Source of the DNA: Halocaridina rubra
Lineage: Eukaryota > Arthropoda > Malacostraca > Decapoda > Atyidae
Assembly: GCA_037179515.1 (NCBI GenBank)
Contig: JAXCGZ010005728.1
Span: forward strand, 104,897 to 168,896
Reading direction: 5' to 3'
Length of the DNA stretch: 64,000 bases
The notes below the pieces were generated by a model. The model was not told the DNA's origin and did not search any database. It saw only the letters and a list, made by a program, of their open reading frames with translations. Below are positions 55,001-64,000 of this stretch, piece after piece. The position numbers were made by a program, and so were the translations under genes. Every line of letters starts with the position of its first letter. The first letter of the stretch is position 1.

Positions 55001-55722
55001 ATGCCCTCGACTTCCTCATCCAGCAAGGAGCTGACCATGCCCTAATTCTCTCTGACTCTAAAGGTACCTTACAGGCCATCAAGAAGCCACTCCTCAGAGA
55101 CAATGTACGTATCATCACCACCATCCTCAGCCACTACCACAGGACAACCAGCCTTGGAAAAGCCATCACTCTTGCCTGGATTCCCAGCCACGTCGGCATC
55201 AAGGGAAATGAGGGAGCCAATCAAGCCGCCAAACAAGCCACTCTTAGAGCAGATATCCAAATATCTCTGCCTCCTAGGATTCAACAGATAAAAACCAAAG
55301 CCACCAAGTCACTCCTTAAATACTTAATAACTAAACACAACCTGTGCACAGACATTGGCTCCCCCTCCACCTGGTGGTACAAAGCCACCACTGATCTTCA
55401 GCGAATCACCCTGCCTAAGAACCTTCGATGAAGCACAGCGGTCAATGTGTACCGTCTGAGACTCGGGTACAAGTGCACCTGGCGAATAGTGGATATCATC
55501 AGGGAATGCACCTTTTGCCAGGTAGCCTCACCACCTCCACTGCTCCACTACATCTTCGAATGTGATTCCTTTTCAGAAATTCGACGGAGAACTGGTGCCC
55601 CCACAACATCCAGCGAAAATCCAAATGCCCTTCATGTTGCTAGCTCCATAATCAGACTAGCAACAAACAACTACATGAACAGTCTACTAAATATTATCAG
55701 TCAATACCCTCCACCAAGATAA
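52065..55722 (+). pseudogene. LINE-I-2 ORF2: endonuclease, RT, RNase H, broken
   Basis: The start ATGTCTAA overlaps the ORF1 stop. The endonuclease (52065-52742) is open for 225 codons: LHWNAQGLRH, MVQETLCTEQN, IGGDFNAHHPRFR, TSDHYRIHL. A stop at 52741 follows. RT is in pieces with several stops and a small deletion near 53143; FLDLEKAFE, DPQGGILSPFLFN and a changed box FNYVEDFALV (YADD in copy 1) near 53980 are visible. RNase H is open at 54571-55431 (YYTDGSVNQETRAS, RTELVAIANALD, LSDSKGTLQAI, HVGIKGNEGANQAAK, where the last acidic position reads N). The terminal motif CTFCQVASPPPLLHYIFEC is near 55500. Confidence 0.88.
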
Positions 55723-56052
55723 CCATGTAATAACTCTCTCTCACCACCAAAACAGGAATTCATTAAAATTGTTTGATGTAAACTAATAATCCTCAACTGA
55801 ACACTTATGTTTTCCACTATCTTTACAGTTTTGCACAACCTCACCTATGGGCCAAAATAGGAAAGTCCGATCGCCCTCAAGAGTGGATACCACCAACAAT
55901 AACCAGATTTCACCCTACCTCTGCACCAAATAGGAAAGCCAATTCCCCCTCAAAAGCGGATACCACCTCCAATCAACAAAATCTTACCCCACCTGCGGGC
56001 CAAAAGGGAAGTTCTGCCCACCCTCAAGGGAGAACATCAAGGAAAATAAAAA

Positions 56053-56064
56053 TACTCTGTCTCA
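56053..56064. repeat. Target-site duplication of I-type LINE copy 2, right copy
   Basis: TACTCTGTCTCA, identical to 49708-49719. Confidence 0.9.
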
Positions 56065-59005
56065 TACTGGTTCTGCTTATATCCCTGACTGTTTTGAAAT
56101 TAAATAGCCAGCTAGGATAAAGATGGTTCAAAATTGTGTATGCAAAAACATAAATAGCATACGCAATCTTGTTAACTGCCTGTAGCCACCCAAGTTTTTG
56201 AGAGCTGGTGTGATATGGTCATATTTTCTTATTTCTCACAGGGCAACTCAAGCTGCAAAATTAATAAGCTTCTGTATTCTGTTTATTTGAGTCTTAGTGG
56301 TAGCTCCCCAAACAGTTGTGGAGTAATTAATGTGACTTAGGGCTAGAGATTCAACAACAGTTATTCGAGTGATAGTCTCAAAATTGCTTTTATATGTGAT
56401 AAGTACATTAATGTTCCTGTAACCCTTTTGCATACTTTATCTATATGGGAATCAAACAACATGTAGTTATCAAAGTAAATAGCATAGGCGACCTTGTTTT
56501 CTGCCCGCAGCAACCCAAGTTTTTGAAGGCTGGTGTGATGTGGTCATATTTTCTTAATCCTCCAAAGGCAACTCGAGCTACAAAATTAAAAACCTTCTGT
56601 ATTCTTTTTATCTGAGTCTTATTGGTAGTTCCCCATACAGTTGTGCAATAATCTTTTGCATACTTTATCTTTATGGGAATCATACAACTTGAAGTTATCA
56701 AAGTGAATTCATAGATTTTCTACTGTTTTGCCAGGAGTAATTATATTGCCGCAAAAATTAATCATTGTGTTTTCTGGAATTTGTGCTATATGATACCTTG
56801 AACCAATAAACATGCATTGTGTTTTACTTCCGTTAATTAACAGCCTAATTTCTTGAAAATAGGTTTAAATTTTTGACAGAGTATTTTCTGCTCTCAAGGT
56901 TAGCTCTGGGAAATTATTAGTATCACCACTAAGGAATAGCTGAGTGTCATCTACATATTGTACAACTAGACTGTCAGAAATGAAAAAAGATAGATCATTT
57001 ACATAAATGGAGAAGAGGATAGGACCAAGGACTGATCCCTTTGCAACACCAAATGATGCATTTCATGGAGTAGAGATAATGCTGTTAAGACGGATAGACG
57101 TCTGCAATTAGATAGATACCCTCTAAAACAGGTCGAGTCAATATTTAGGTTAGTACATTTATTGATAAGAATTTCATGGTTTACACTGTCGAAGTCTAAT
57201 AATAGAAGCAGGGAGATTTTTTCTTATCTGTATTATTGTAAATTCTTTTAGTAACTTTGAGCAGTGCAGTTTATGTTAAGAGTTTTGGTCTAAAACCATG
57301 TTGGTTAATAGCTAATAGTCTGTTTATTTCCAGATATGACATTAGTTAGCACACAACTTTTTTCCTCTAATATTTTAGATAAAATGAGTAGCAGGGAAAT
57401 GGGATGATAGTTTGTCACATCTTCTCTGTTCCCCTTTTTTATGCAGAGGTATAACATGTGCTATTTTCCAAGAGACAGGAAACCTTTTAGTAACAATGGA
57501 AGTGTTTATATAATAGCTAAAATATAAGATACAATCATGGTTAGAGCATCTTTGATGAATTGCAATGGCATGCCATCTGGACCATAAGAGCCAGTTTCTT
57601 AGGCTCTGTATGGTAAGAATTAGAGTAGCACAATCGACAGGATTGATCTTGAAGTAATCTCTTATGCTTACATTGGAAGAATTGTCATTTAAGTAATTAC
57701 TCATATTCACTGAGTTGATGTTTTCTTGCGTATTCTCATATGTATTTTTCCCAACGTTAGCAAAATAGTTATTAAACTTTTCCGCTTTGTCTTTCAACTC
57801 TGTAATATTTTCATAACTTTCTGAGGTAGTCTTTCCATTTGGTATCATGCTTCTTATCAACTTCCATGTTGCTGCTGTATCATGTCTAGAGTCATGAAAA
57901 TGTTTTTTGTAAAAGATTTTTTTACTTATACCAATGAGGGATCTGACACATTTCTTTTCTACTTTGTAATGTTCACGGAGAGTCATATCATATCTATTCA
58001 TTGTTAGTGCTTTTTGTATTTGATTTCTGATTTGCATTGCCTCTTTGATGTCATTAGTTAGCCAGGGGACTGAGGGGTAGGTTATTTTTCTTGTTACAAT
58101 TGGTGCACAACTAGAGTTTTGTTAGAATTCCAACCAGCAAATCGACATTATCTGCGTTCATTATACCATTAAGTGCATTTCTGTTGTTTATTAATGTTTT
58201 ACAAAAGATATCATGAGAGTAATTTTTGGGCACCGGAATGCCTTTCAGAAAGGCTTCCTTTCGGGCCTGTTTATCATAGCAATGTTGAGCTCGAGTTCTG
58301 CAATTGGACAGGGAGCTACGACCCAATAGGGCATACTTTCCACTTTATTTGTTATTATCAGATCTATCAGAGTCCTAGAATTAGGGGTTATATAATAGCT
58401 ATTTGTGTTAACTTCACAGTGTTGATTACCCTTTTCATTTTGTTATCTGCTGAGAGAAAGTCATCATTAAAGACACCAAGTATGTATACGGGTTTATGGC
58501 GCACACAGATATTTCTGAATGTTTTTAGCAGATGACTAAATGAACTGGAAGGTGCTTTTGGGTGACAGCAAACACACTCTATAATGAAAGATGGAAGTTT
58601 TTGATACTGCAAAGTGATCCATATATCTTTGAGCTCTTCAGTTATTTCTAGACCTGAGGTTATTTCTGATGTGCTGAAATAACTTCTAACATAAATACAG
58701 ACCCAACCCCCTCGGTCATGGTCATTACAAAAAATATTCTAAAAACTCTGGGAGATTCACATATTTATTTTCAGTTGTAGGAAGAACCAAGTTTCACTTA
58801 TACAGAGGATATCTATGTTTTGGTCTTTTGTTAGCATTATTATTTCCTCAAAATGAGCAAGAAGGGACTGATCATTCACATGCACTAATGTTATATTTTT
58901 ACCATACTTCGTCAGGGAGGTATCCACAGTCATATTTGTAGTTTGTTCTTGGGTTTGTCCATGGTTTATTTCGACTGTGTGATACTCCCGGGATTTCATC
59001 ATCAT
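56065..59005 (-). pseudogene. LINE D ORF2: endonuclease and RT
   Basis: The start is the ATG at 59005, 6 nt past the ORF1 stop. Endonuclease: VHVNDQSLLAHFEEI, NIDILCISETW near 58800, then LGVFNDDFLSADNKMK near 58450, where the catalytic GDFN is GVFN. A linker with ISKKIFYKKHF, TAATWKLIRSMIPNGKT and IRDYFKINPVDCATL leads to RT (FPVSWKIAHVIPLHKKGEQR near 57440). The catalytic box VQYVDDTQLFLSGDT is intact near 56950. The thumb region (LALSHINYSTTVWGATTKTQ) is near 56300, and a diverged duplicate of it lies near 56600. Many stops and shifts. The final C-terminus is at 49514-49719. Confidence 0.82.
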
Positions 59006-59011
59006 ATTATG

Positions 59012-60704
59012 TTATGGGGGTAGTCCATGGATCCTGGTGTCTGTTCCTGTCCTTGGATAGGTAATGCTGACTTGAGTATGTGCCATGCTATGATTGGGCC
59101 TTCCCAAGTTTGTATTCCTAGGTGAGAGTCTAGGGTCATAAGAGCCATCTCTCCAGGAGAAGTCTCTCATGCATGGACGGCGATAAGAGAAGTTTGCATT
59201 GTATCTCTTTTTGTAGTCTCGCTGAAAGGGGGTCTTTTCATAAGCTCTTTGCTGTTTATTCCAGTATGGCTGTAGTTTGGGATATTTTGCAGTTAACCCA
59301 GGTTGTGTCCACTGTTTGCCCCAGCGAAATGGTTGGACATTTGTGCCTGTAGACCAGTGATTCAGTTTGTGAGCCAAGTATTCAAATCCTTTTGATATCG
59401 TTATTATGAAGGAGAACCAATTTGGTTTGTGAGAAAGTTCCCTAATCAAGACTTCTTCAATGGGAATACCTTGAATTGTCAAAATATTACATATCTCTCT
59501 CTGAGAGGGGTTGCCAGTAACGTGAATATACATTTGAGCTGCAACTTTTGCACTATTGGGAAACTATGGCTGTGGGGGAGAGGACTTCAAAGGACTGTTT
59601 AGTTTAGAGACTGCTCCTATTTTGTCTTATCTGTCTTCTTCACTATATTGCAACCTATTGCTAGGTTGGCTACTTGTGCTGCATGGTGTAATTTGGTTGT
59701 CCTGGGTAGTGATAGTTGCTGTGTTGTTAGTAGTGGAGAAGGGTTCTATATCCTCTTTGCTGCTTTGCAACCCTTTACTGGGTAGGTTATTTGTGCTGGC
59801 AAGTGTAATCAGGTTGTTCTGGTTAGTGACTGTTGATGTGTTGTTAGGAGTAGTGGGGAAGGACGCTATTGTGTCTTCACTGTTTTGCAACCTGTTACAG
59901 AATTGATTATTTGTGCTTGATGGTGTATTCAGGCTGTCATATTGACTATCACTTTTATCTGGATCTACCTCTTCACTATCACTGTCACATTCGTCTTTCA
60001 ATGTACTGAAGGAATTGCAAGTAGTGACAGAAAACCTAGTTTGCAAAACCTCGAGGTTGTTGATAGAAGGGACATCATCGTTATTAGGTGACAGCACTGA
60101 ATTGAGAGGTGGAGATGTTTCTATTAGCAGCTTCACCCAGAATTATCTTTTTTAAGTAGGACGATGTCTGATTCTAGCAATTTTGCAATGTGTTGTAAGG
60201 CTTTCACCTCTTCAGCATCTGCTTCCAAAATTCTCACCTTATCTGCAAAACTTTCTATCACTCGATTTCAGTCTGCTAGGTTGGGTGTCTTATTAAACTC
60301 TCTGGATTTCACAACCAAAGTTTGAGATTGAAAGAGTTTGTCAAGTTCTCCATTTGATGAGGTATGCAGGATTCTTGAGTGAAGAGTGATTATATTTGAA
60401 ATTATTTCTTTTTTTTTACCTGTCTTTTAATGATACGCTTACCAATGTGTTGTGGAAAGAGTTCCACTACCTTTGAAAGCAATAGTTGACTTGTTTTGTG
60501 CAGTGTCGTTTCTAATTTTTTCCAATTCCCTTGATGTCATGACGTGAATATTCGAAAATTGTATCCAGAGGTGAAGTAATCACTTCAAGAAAAATATTGG
60601 TATCTACACTCAAAAGGTCACAAAGGTTAACTTTTTCTGATGACGACCTTCTGCTATGAATGGGAGGGGAACTGCAGTATGAGGGGAACAGCACGTTCAT
60701 CCAA
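59012..60704 (-). pseudogene. LINE D ORF1
   Basis: The most C-terminal stretch, 59533-59012, is open for 173 codons and resembles ORF1 proteins of the Crack/Daphne type (SHKPNWFSFIITISKGFEYL, LNHWSTGTNVQPFRW, then an Arg/Tyr-rich tail). The stretch 60136-59627 is Ser/Thr/Asn-rich with about three repeats of 37 residues containing STNN and RLQNSED-like blocks. Upstream, around 60150-60270, a short coiled-coil region (FADKVRILEADAEEVKAL) is readable. A possible start is the Met near 60700 (MNVLFPSYCSSPP). Stops and shifts separate the parts, and function beyond RNA binding cannot be assigned. Confidence 0.65.
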
Positions 60705-60895
60705 GAAGGTTCTTATTAGGTCGGTCGTGAGAGAATGTGGTTGTAATCGGTAACACTGTGAGAGACGCTCTCAATGATTTCTGAGATATTATAAGATTAT
60801 AATTATTTCTTGTTTGTATCTTTTTAATCACTAAAGTTGTAATTATCACTCCAATTTAAATTTGAAGTTTTACATATAAGTATGCTTTTGTTAAT
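60705..60895 (-). other. LINE D 5' untranslated region
   Basis: Non-coding AT-rich stretch between LINE D ORF1 and the point (about 60896) where B4 RT resumes with GCACGAAACATTG. The exact LINE 5' end is inferred. Confidence 0.5.
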
Positions 60896-61093
60896 ATTGC
60901 TGCACGAAACATTGTTGAGGTCCTGCAATACTGACCTCATGAGCCTGCTGAAGCAGCCAAGGGCATTTATAATATCAAAAGGCATGACCCTGAACTGGTA
61001 CAAACCGCATCTCATGGAAAAGACTGTTAAGGGCTTGGTAGTCTCGTTCAGCAGGACTTTCCAAAATCCACTGGCACGATCCAATTTGGTCAG
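60896..61093 (-). pseudogene. pol: B4 pol, RT fingers/palm part
   Basis: The minus strand reads SGFWKVLLNETTKPLTVFSM, then CGLYQFRVMPFDIINALGCF and LMRSVLQDLNNVS. This is the family B RT segment just before the FIDD box, whose continuation is at 25656. On its other side it is cut at 61093 by the 5' LTR of B3. The remaining 5' part of B4 must lie beyond the window. Confidence 0.85.
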
Positions 61094-63042
61094 TGTGACA
61101 GAGTGTTTCGCTCAAAGTCAACAGAGGCTGTTAGGTGCCTTATCAAATAAATTAGTAACATAACTGTTATTTTCTAACTAAAAAAAAATAATTCCCTTTA
61201 ACATAACTGTTATTTTCTAACTAAAAAAATTAATTCCCACTTCTTGACTTTCGCAGATTATGATTATTTGCAATTTGTAGTTTAGCTTATAGCTAATCTT
61301 AAATATACCTTATCCACTCTTCTTGTACGTGTAGAAGTATAGCCCCGATATAGAGGCTGCTCCTATTTTTCTGTCTGCTACGAGCCAAGAAAATTAAGAG
61401 AGATTAAAACCAGTAACCTAACTTTTCATTATTATTCTCGTTTTATTTTATTTGCTTCCACTTGTTGCACCTAAAAATACTGTCTCTCCCTTGCATCTCT
61501 GCTATAATTGCCTGCCAGGGACCACCGCTAAAATAGTCCTTAAAATGATATCAGAGCCAATTACTGCTCTAGAAATGTATCCTACAGATGAACTCACCAG
61601 GAGGAACAAGGAGACGCTCTCTTTTGGCGCCGAGACTGCCCAGAGGCAACATCTCGCCTGGGTAGTCTAAGTTTATTTCAAATCTTAATTACGTGGCATC
61701 TTCACAGGAATTCATCTAGCACAACAAGGTGAGGGATAGTGTATGGTAAAGCTCGTGGGTCAAGCAAATTGGTTTATTTTCGAGAATTAGTTACATTCGT
61801 TACTGGATAAATCTTATGGATTTTTATTCTCTGATTTCCTTCCAAGTCACACGAAATTTTGTAGATTACCAAACTGGAATCTCACATGCCAAAGTTAATT
61901 CCTTAACCTGTAAATTACAGCTGATATATATTGCTGAGAAGTTTCTTTTCACTGAATGTGATAAACGAAAATCTCATCCTCTGAAGACTGGTTATGAGCC
62001 CGTAAAAATCTATCTCTCTTCCTAATAAATTCTAATTTCATTTCACCCCTTTCTATCATCGTAAATAAAGTGTTTTACGTCAAAAACTCGTCAATAAAGC
62101 TATTTGCCAAAAAACAAAATTGCAAATATTTAAAAGGTAATTTTTCCCAGTTGGCTTTGCAAATATTTCATGTTAACCACAATTTAATGAATGCATACCG
62201 TATTTATCTTGCTAATTCTTCATATGTTGGGGATAAAGTGTTTTGAGTTATAAGTTGCAAATACCTCAAAAGGTGGTTTTGCACCCTTTTTTTTCATTGC
62301 AAAGTTCTTGATAACTAAAAGTGAATGAATACTGTATTTATCTCGTAGATTCTTTTTTTATCCTAAATAGAGTGTTACCATATTAATTGTTAATCAGTAA
62401 TAAGCATTGCAACTTTTGTGGTTGCCCACAATTTAAGGAATACATACAGTACTGTATTTGTCTTGCTTATTCTTCATTTATTGTGAATATATTGTTTTCT
62501 TAAAACCAGTAAAGAATTAATGGTTTTGTATGCTATTATGGTAGCATAAATATTTCTGGTTAGCTGTGAATAACCAATATATATTCATCCAGTAGAATGA
62601 CATTGGAAACTCATTATATGTGTGCTCATGCTTTCAGTTTCCCATTATAAACAGTGTGTCATTTCTGTTTCTGAAATTGCAGTGTCCTGTTATCTACTCT
62701 GCCTGTGTGACGGAGGTAATCATCGAGTTGAGGCTAAAGTCTTGGCATACGTCCGTGGTGCCGGGAAACGAAATCATACTCACCACCTCCGGGATTCGAG
62801 GCAGCATTTCATAAAATTTAACTTGAGAAATTTAATTCAATTCTTTTAATGTCATTGCATTTCCAAAATTAAAAGAAAGTTGAATTCTGAGTTTCATTTA
62901 ACCGACTAATGGTAATAGAGATGGGGTGTTCAAGTACAAATATCTGTCCTGTCTGTTTGTGAGCTCTTAACCGAGCTCAGTACTATGAGTCCCCTTAGTA
63001 AAACAGAATCTTAACAACACTCCACCATCCTAAACCCCAACA
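61094..63042 (+). repeat. B3 5' LTR, long form
   Basis: Full family B LTR with the internal array of roughly 120-145 bp units (about 62.04-62.53 kb). A 43-bp stretch near 61158-61240 (AACATAACTGTTATTTTCTA) is also duplicated. Confidence 0.88.
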
Positions 63043-63046
63043 AGAT

Positions 63047-63064
63047 TGGCGCCCGAACAGGGAC
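63047..63064 (+). other. B3 primer binding site, tRNA-Lys type
   Basis: TGGCGCCCGAACAGGGAC, 18 of 18 equal to B2. It is four bases after the LTR end. Confidence 0.92.
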
Positions 63065-64000
63065 CCGAACAGACAGACTGATTTTATAAATTTATTTTTG
63101 TTTTGCTTTTTAACATTGCACATGAAACCCGATTACCATTGGCTCGATTATTGAAATGAATGAATCTTAGGCTGCACACGAAAATTTTCGCGCTAGAGAC
63201 GTTGAGGATAAGAAATTTTCTTTATTTTCAATATTAATTATGGTAACTAATATTTTCTTGTTTCCCATGTGGTAAACAATATTTCAGGAAATCTACATGA
63301 GATTATGTGGTAACAGACTTTAGAAATTTTGCATGACGAGAAAGCATATTAAGTATTTTTGCTTATAATTGTGTTTTATATTCAAGCATTGACTGCTCAT
63401 AGATTGGAAGAAAAACTTTGGTGTCATTTATCGAGCCTAGGCTAAGCCTTTCATGTGTCTGAGTTGTCACAGGAAAATAAATTTTCTCATTACTAGTAGA
63501 AATGTGTAATCTGGCTGCATAGTAAGCTGTTAGCTTATCGTTGGTGTATTTTGCATAGGATCTGTGCCCTTTTGGTAACACTCCAGAATTTTACTTACGA
63601 CATTTTATTTGTGGGTACTGCCATATACGCGCTCATACGCAGGCACGACCGCGATACTGTACTTGTTCGTATTACTTACGACATTTTATTTGTGGGTACT
63701 GCCATATACGCGCTCATACGCAGGCACGACCGCGATACTGTACTTGTTCGTATTACTTACGACATTTTATTTGTGGGTACTGCCATATACGCGCTCATAC
63801 GCAGGCACGACCGCTATACTGTACTTGATTGTACTCTCAGGCACTGGGTGCTAGTCGGTAAAATTCGTTGTTACTCATTCCTTTCATTTGCACCATAACT
63901 GCAGGTACTGCCACGTATTGCTGTTAAGCAGGCACGACTGCCATTCTGTATTACCAGTGTTTCATACACTGTTTTGCAACATTTTGTTGCTGTTGCACTT
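63065..64000 (+). repeat. B3 leader with three 81-bp repeats
   Basis: Three near-identical 81-bp units (anchor CATTTTATTTGTGGG at 63601, 63682, 63763), then the first copy of the 137-bp unit (about 63880 to the edge). Reading through them gives repetitive false proteins. The order of the two repeat types is the same as in B2. Confidence 0.85.

Larger units (their letters stand above)
49720..56052 (+). mobile_element. I/Nimb-type LINE copy 2 (LINE-I-2), full length, degraded
   Basis: A 6.33-kb plus-strand relative of LINE-I-1 with exact 12-bp TSDs and the same 5' start (GTCTGGTTCCAGCTCCAGTAG). It has the same two-ORF structure and an A-rich end (GGAAAATAAAAA). It lies in ORF2 of LINE D. It carries more stops, shifts and small deletions than copy 1. 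Confidence 0.9.
25657..60895 (-). mobile_element. LINE D: Crack/Daphne-like non-LTR element carrying nested insertions
   Basis: The 3' end is at the left: 25657-25712 in element orientation ends AATAAATATC(TGTT)n. Element C then interrupts (25713-49163). The 3' region and ORF2 C-terminus continue at 49164-49719, I-type LINE copy 2 interrupts (49720-56052), and the rest of ORF2 and ORF1 follow at 56065 to about 60720. Subtracting passengers leaves about 5.4 kb, a plausible full-length LINE. It splits B4 RT between 25656 and 60896; no clear TSD remains. The 5' boundary is inferred from where B4 resumes. Clade naming is tentative. Confidence 0.75.
61094..64000 (+). mobile_element. Element B3: family B element, 5' part, runs off the window
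   Basis: A 1949-bp LTR (61094-63042) starting TGTGACAG and ending CCCCAACA, a perfect tRNA-Lys-type primer site at 63047-63064, and the family B leader up to the window edge. gag and pol are not reached. It is opposite in direction to, and inserted in, B4 RT. The 5 bp before it, GTCAG, should reappear after its 3' LTR. Confidence 0.88.

Noticed and set aside
59556..59906. Hydrophobic 116-codon plus-strand frame that looks like a membrane protein
   Set aside because: Antisense of the Ser/Thr/Asn repeats of LINE D ORF1, which gives Val/Leu-rich shadows.
63047..63064. Primer site identical to that of lentiviruses, suggesting a virus
   Set aside because: The 18-mer reflects tRNA-Lys use, common to many retroelements; family B pol is gypsy-type and no env-like gene is seen in B1 or B2.
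63551..63898. Open frame with a repeated peptide (GTAIYALIRRHDR-like)
   Set aside because: It is translation of the 81-bp DNA repeats in the B3 leader; two frames are open because the unit is a multiple of three. No promoter or homology.

Overview
The window is eukaryotic, AT-rich and made almost entirely of transposable elements. I found no host gene, tRNA, rRNA or CRISPR array. All coding sequence is reverse transcriptase, integrase, endonuclease or gag-like sequence from LTR retrotransposons and non-LTR (LINE) elements, mostly broken. The mix (CR1-type, I/Nimb-type and Crack/Daphne-like LINEs with Ty3/gypsy elements) suggests a large invertebrate genome. An arthropod, possibly a decapod crustacean, is my guess; no host sequence confirms it.

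Left part (1-11.3 kb). A minus-strand gypsy RT fragment sits at the edge. Element A is a plus-strand Ty3/gypsy copy (1242-11114, candidate 5-bp TSD ACCCC). Its 5' LTR is split by a minus-strand CR1 LINE (CR1-1) lying beside a short palindromic, MITE-like element.

Family B is the most unusual resident: a gypsy-type element whose pol order is PR-IN-RT-RNase H, as in Ty1/copia, instead of PR-RT-RNase H-IN. In this it resembles the Gmr1-like group. Its LTRs are 1.1-2.2 kb, it has an 18-nt tRNA-Lys-type primer binding site, and tandem repeats of variable number lie between that site and gag. Present are B1 (11.3-20.7 kb, minus), B4 (from 20.7 kb past the right edge, minus, in pieces), a solo LTR (22.35-24.6 kb), B2 (35.07-46.73 kb, minus, complete with TSDs) and the start of B3 (61.09 kb onward, plus).

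The rest is a nested stack resolved by target-site duplications. B4 is interrupted in its RT by LINE D (25.66-60.89 kb, minus). LINE D is interrupted by LTR element C (25713-49163, plus, TSD AAAAC) and by I-type LINE copy 2 (49720-56052, plus, 12-bp TSD). Element C is interrupted in gag by I-type LINE copy 1 (26934-33626, minus, 12-bp TSD) and in pol by B2 (TSD GGTAG). B2 carries CR1-2 in its gag, whose 940-codon ORF2 is open and keeps its catalytic motifs. Up to five layers are present (B4 > D > C > B2 > CR1-2). LTR divergence judged by eye agrees with the order: A most diverged, C about 10%, B2 a few percent.

The elements do not cooperate as a pathway. Each is an independent mobile unit. 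The only candidate still making an enzyme is CR1-2 ORF2; the defective B and C copies would need proteins from elsewhere.
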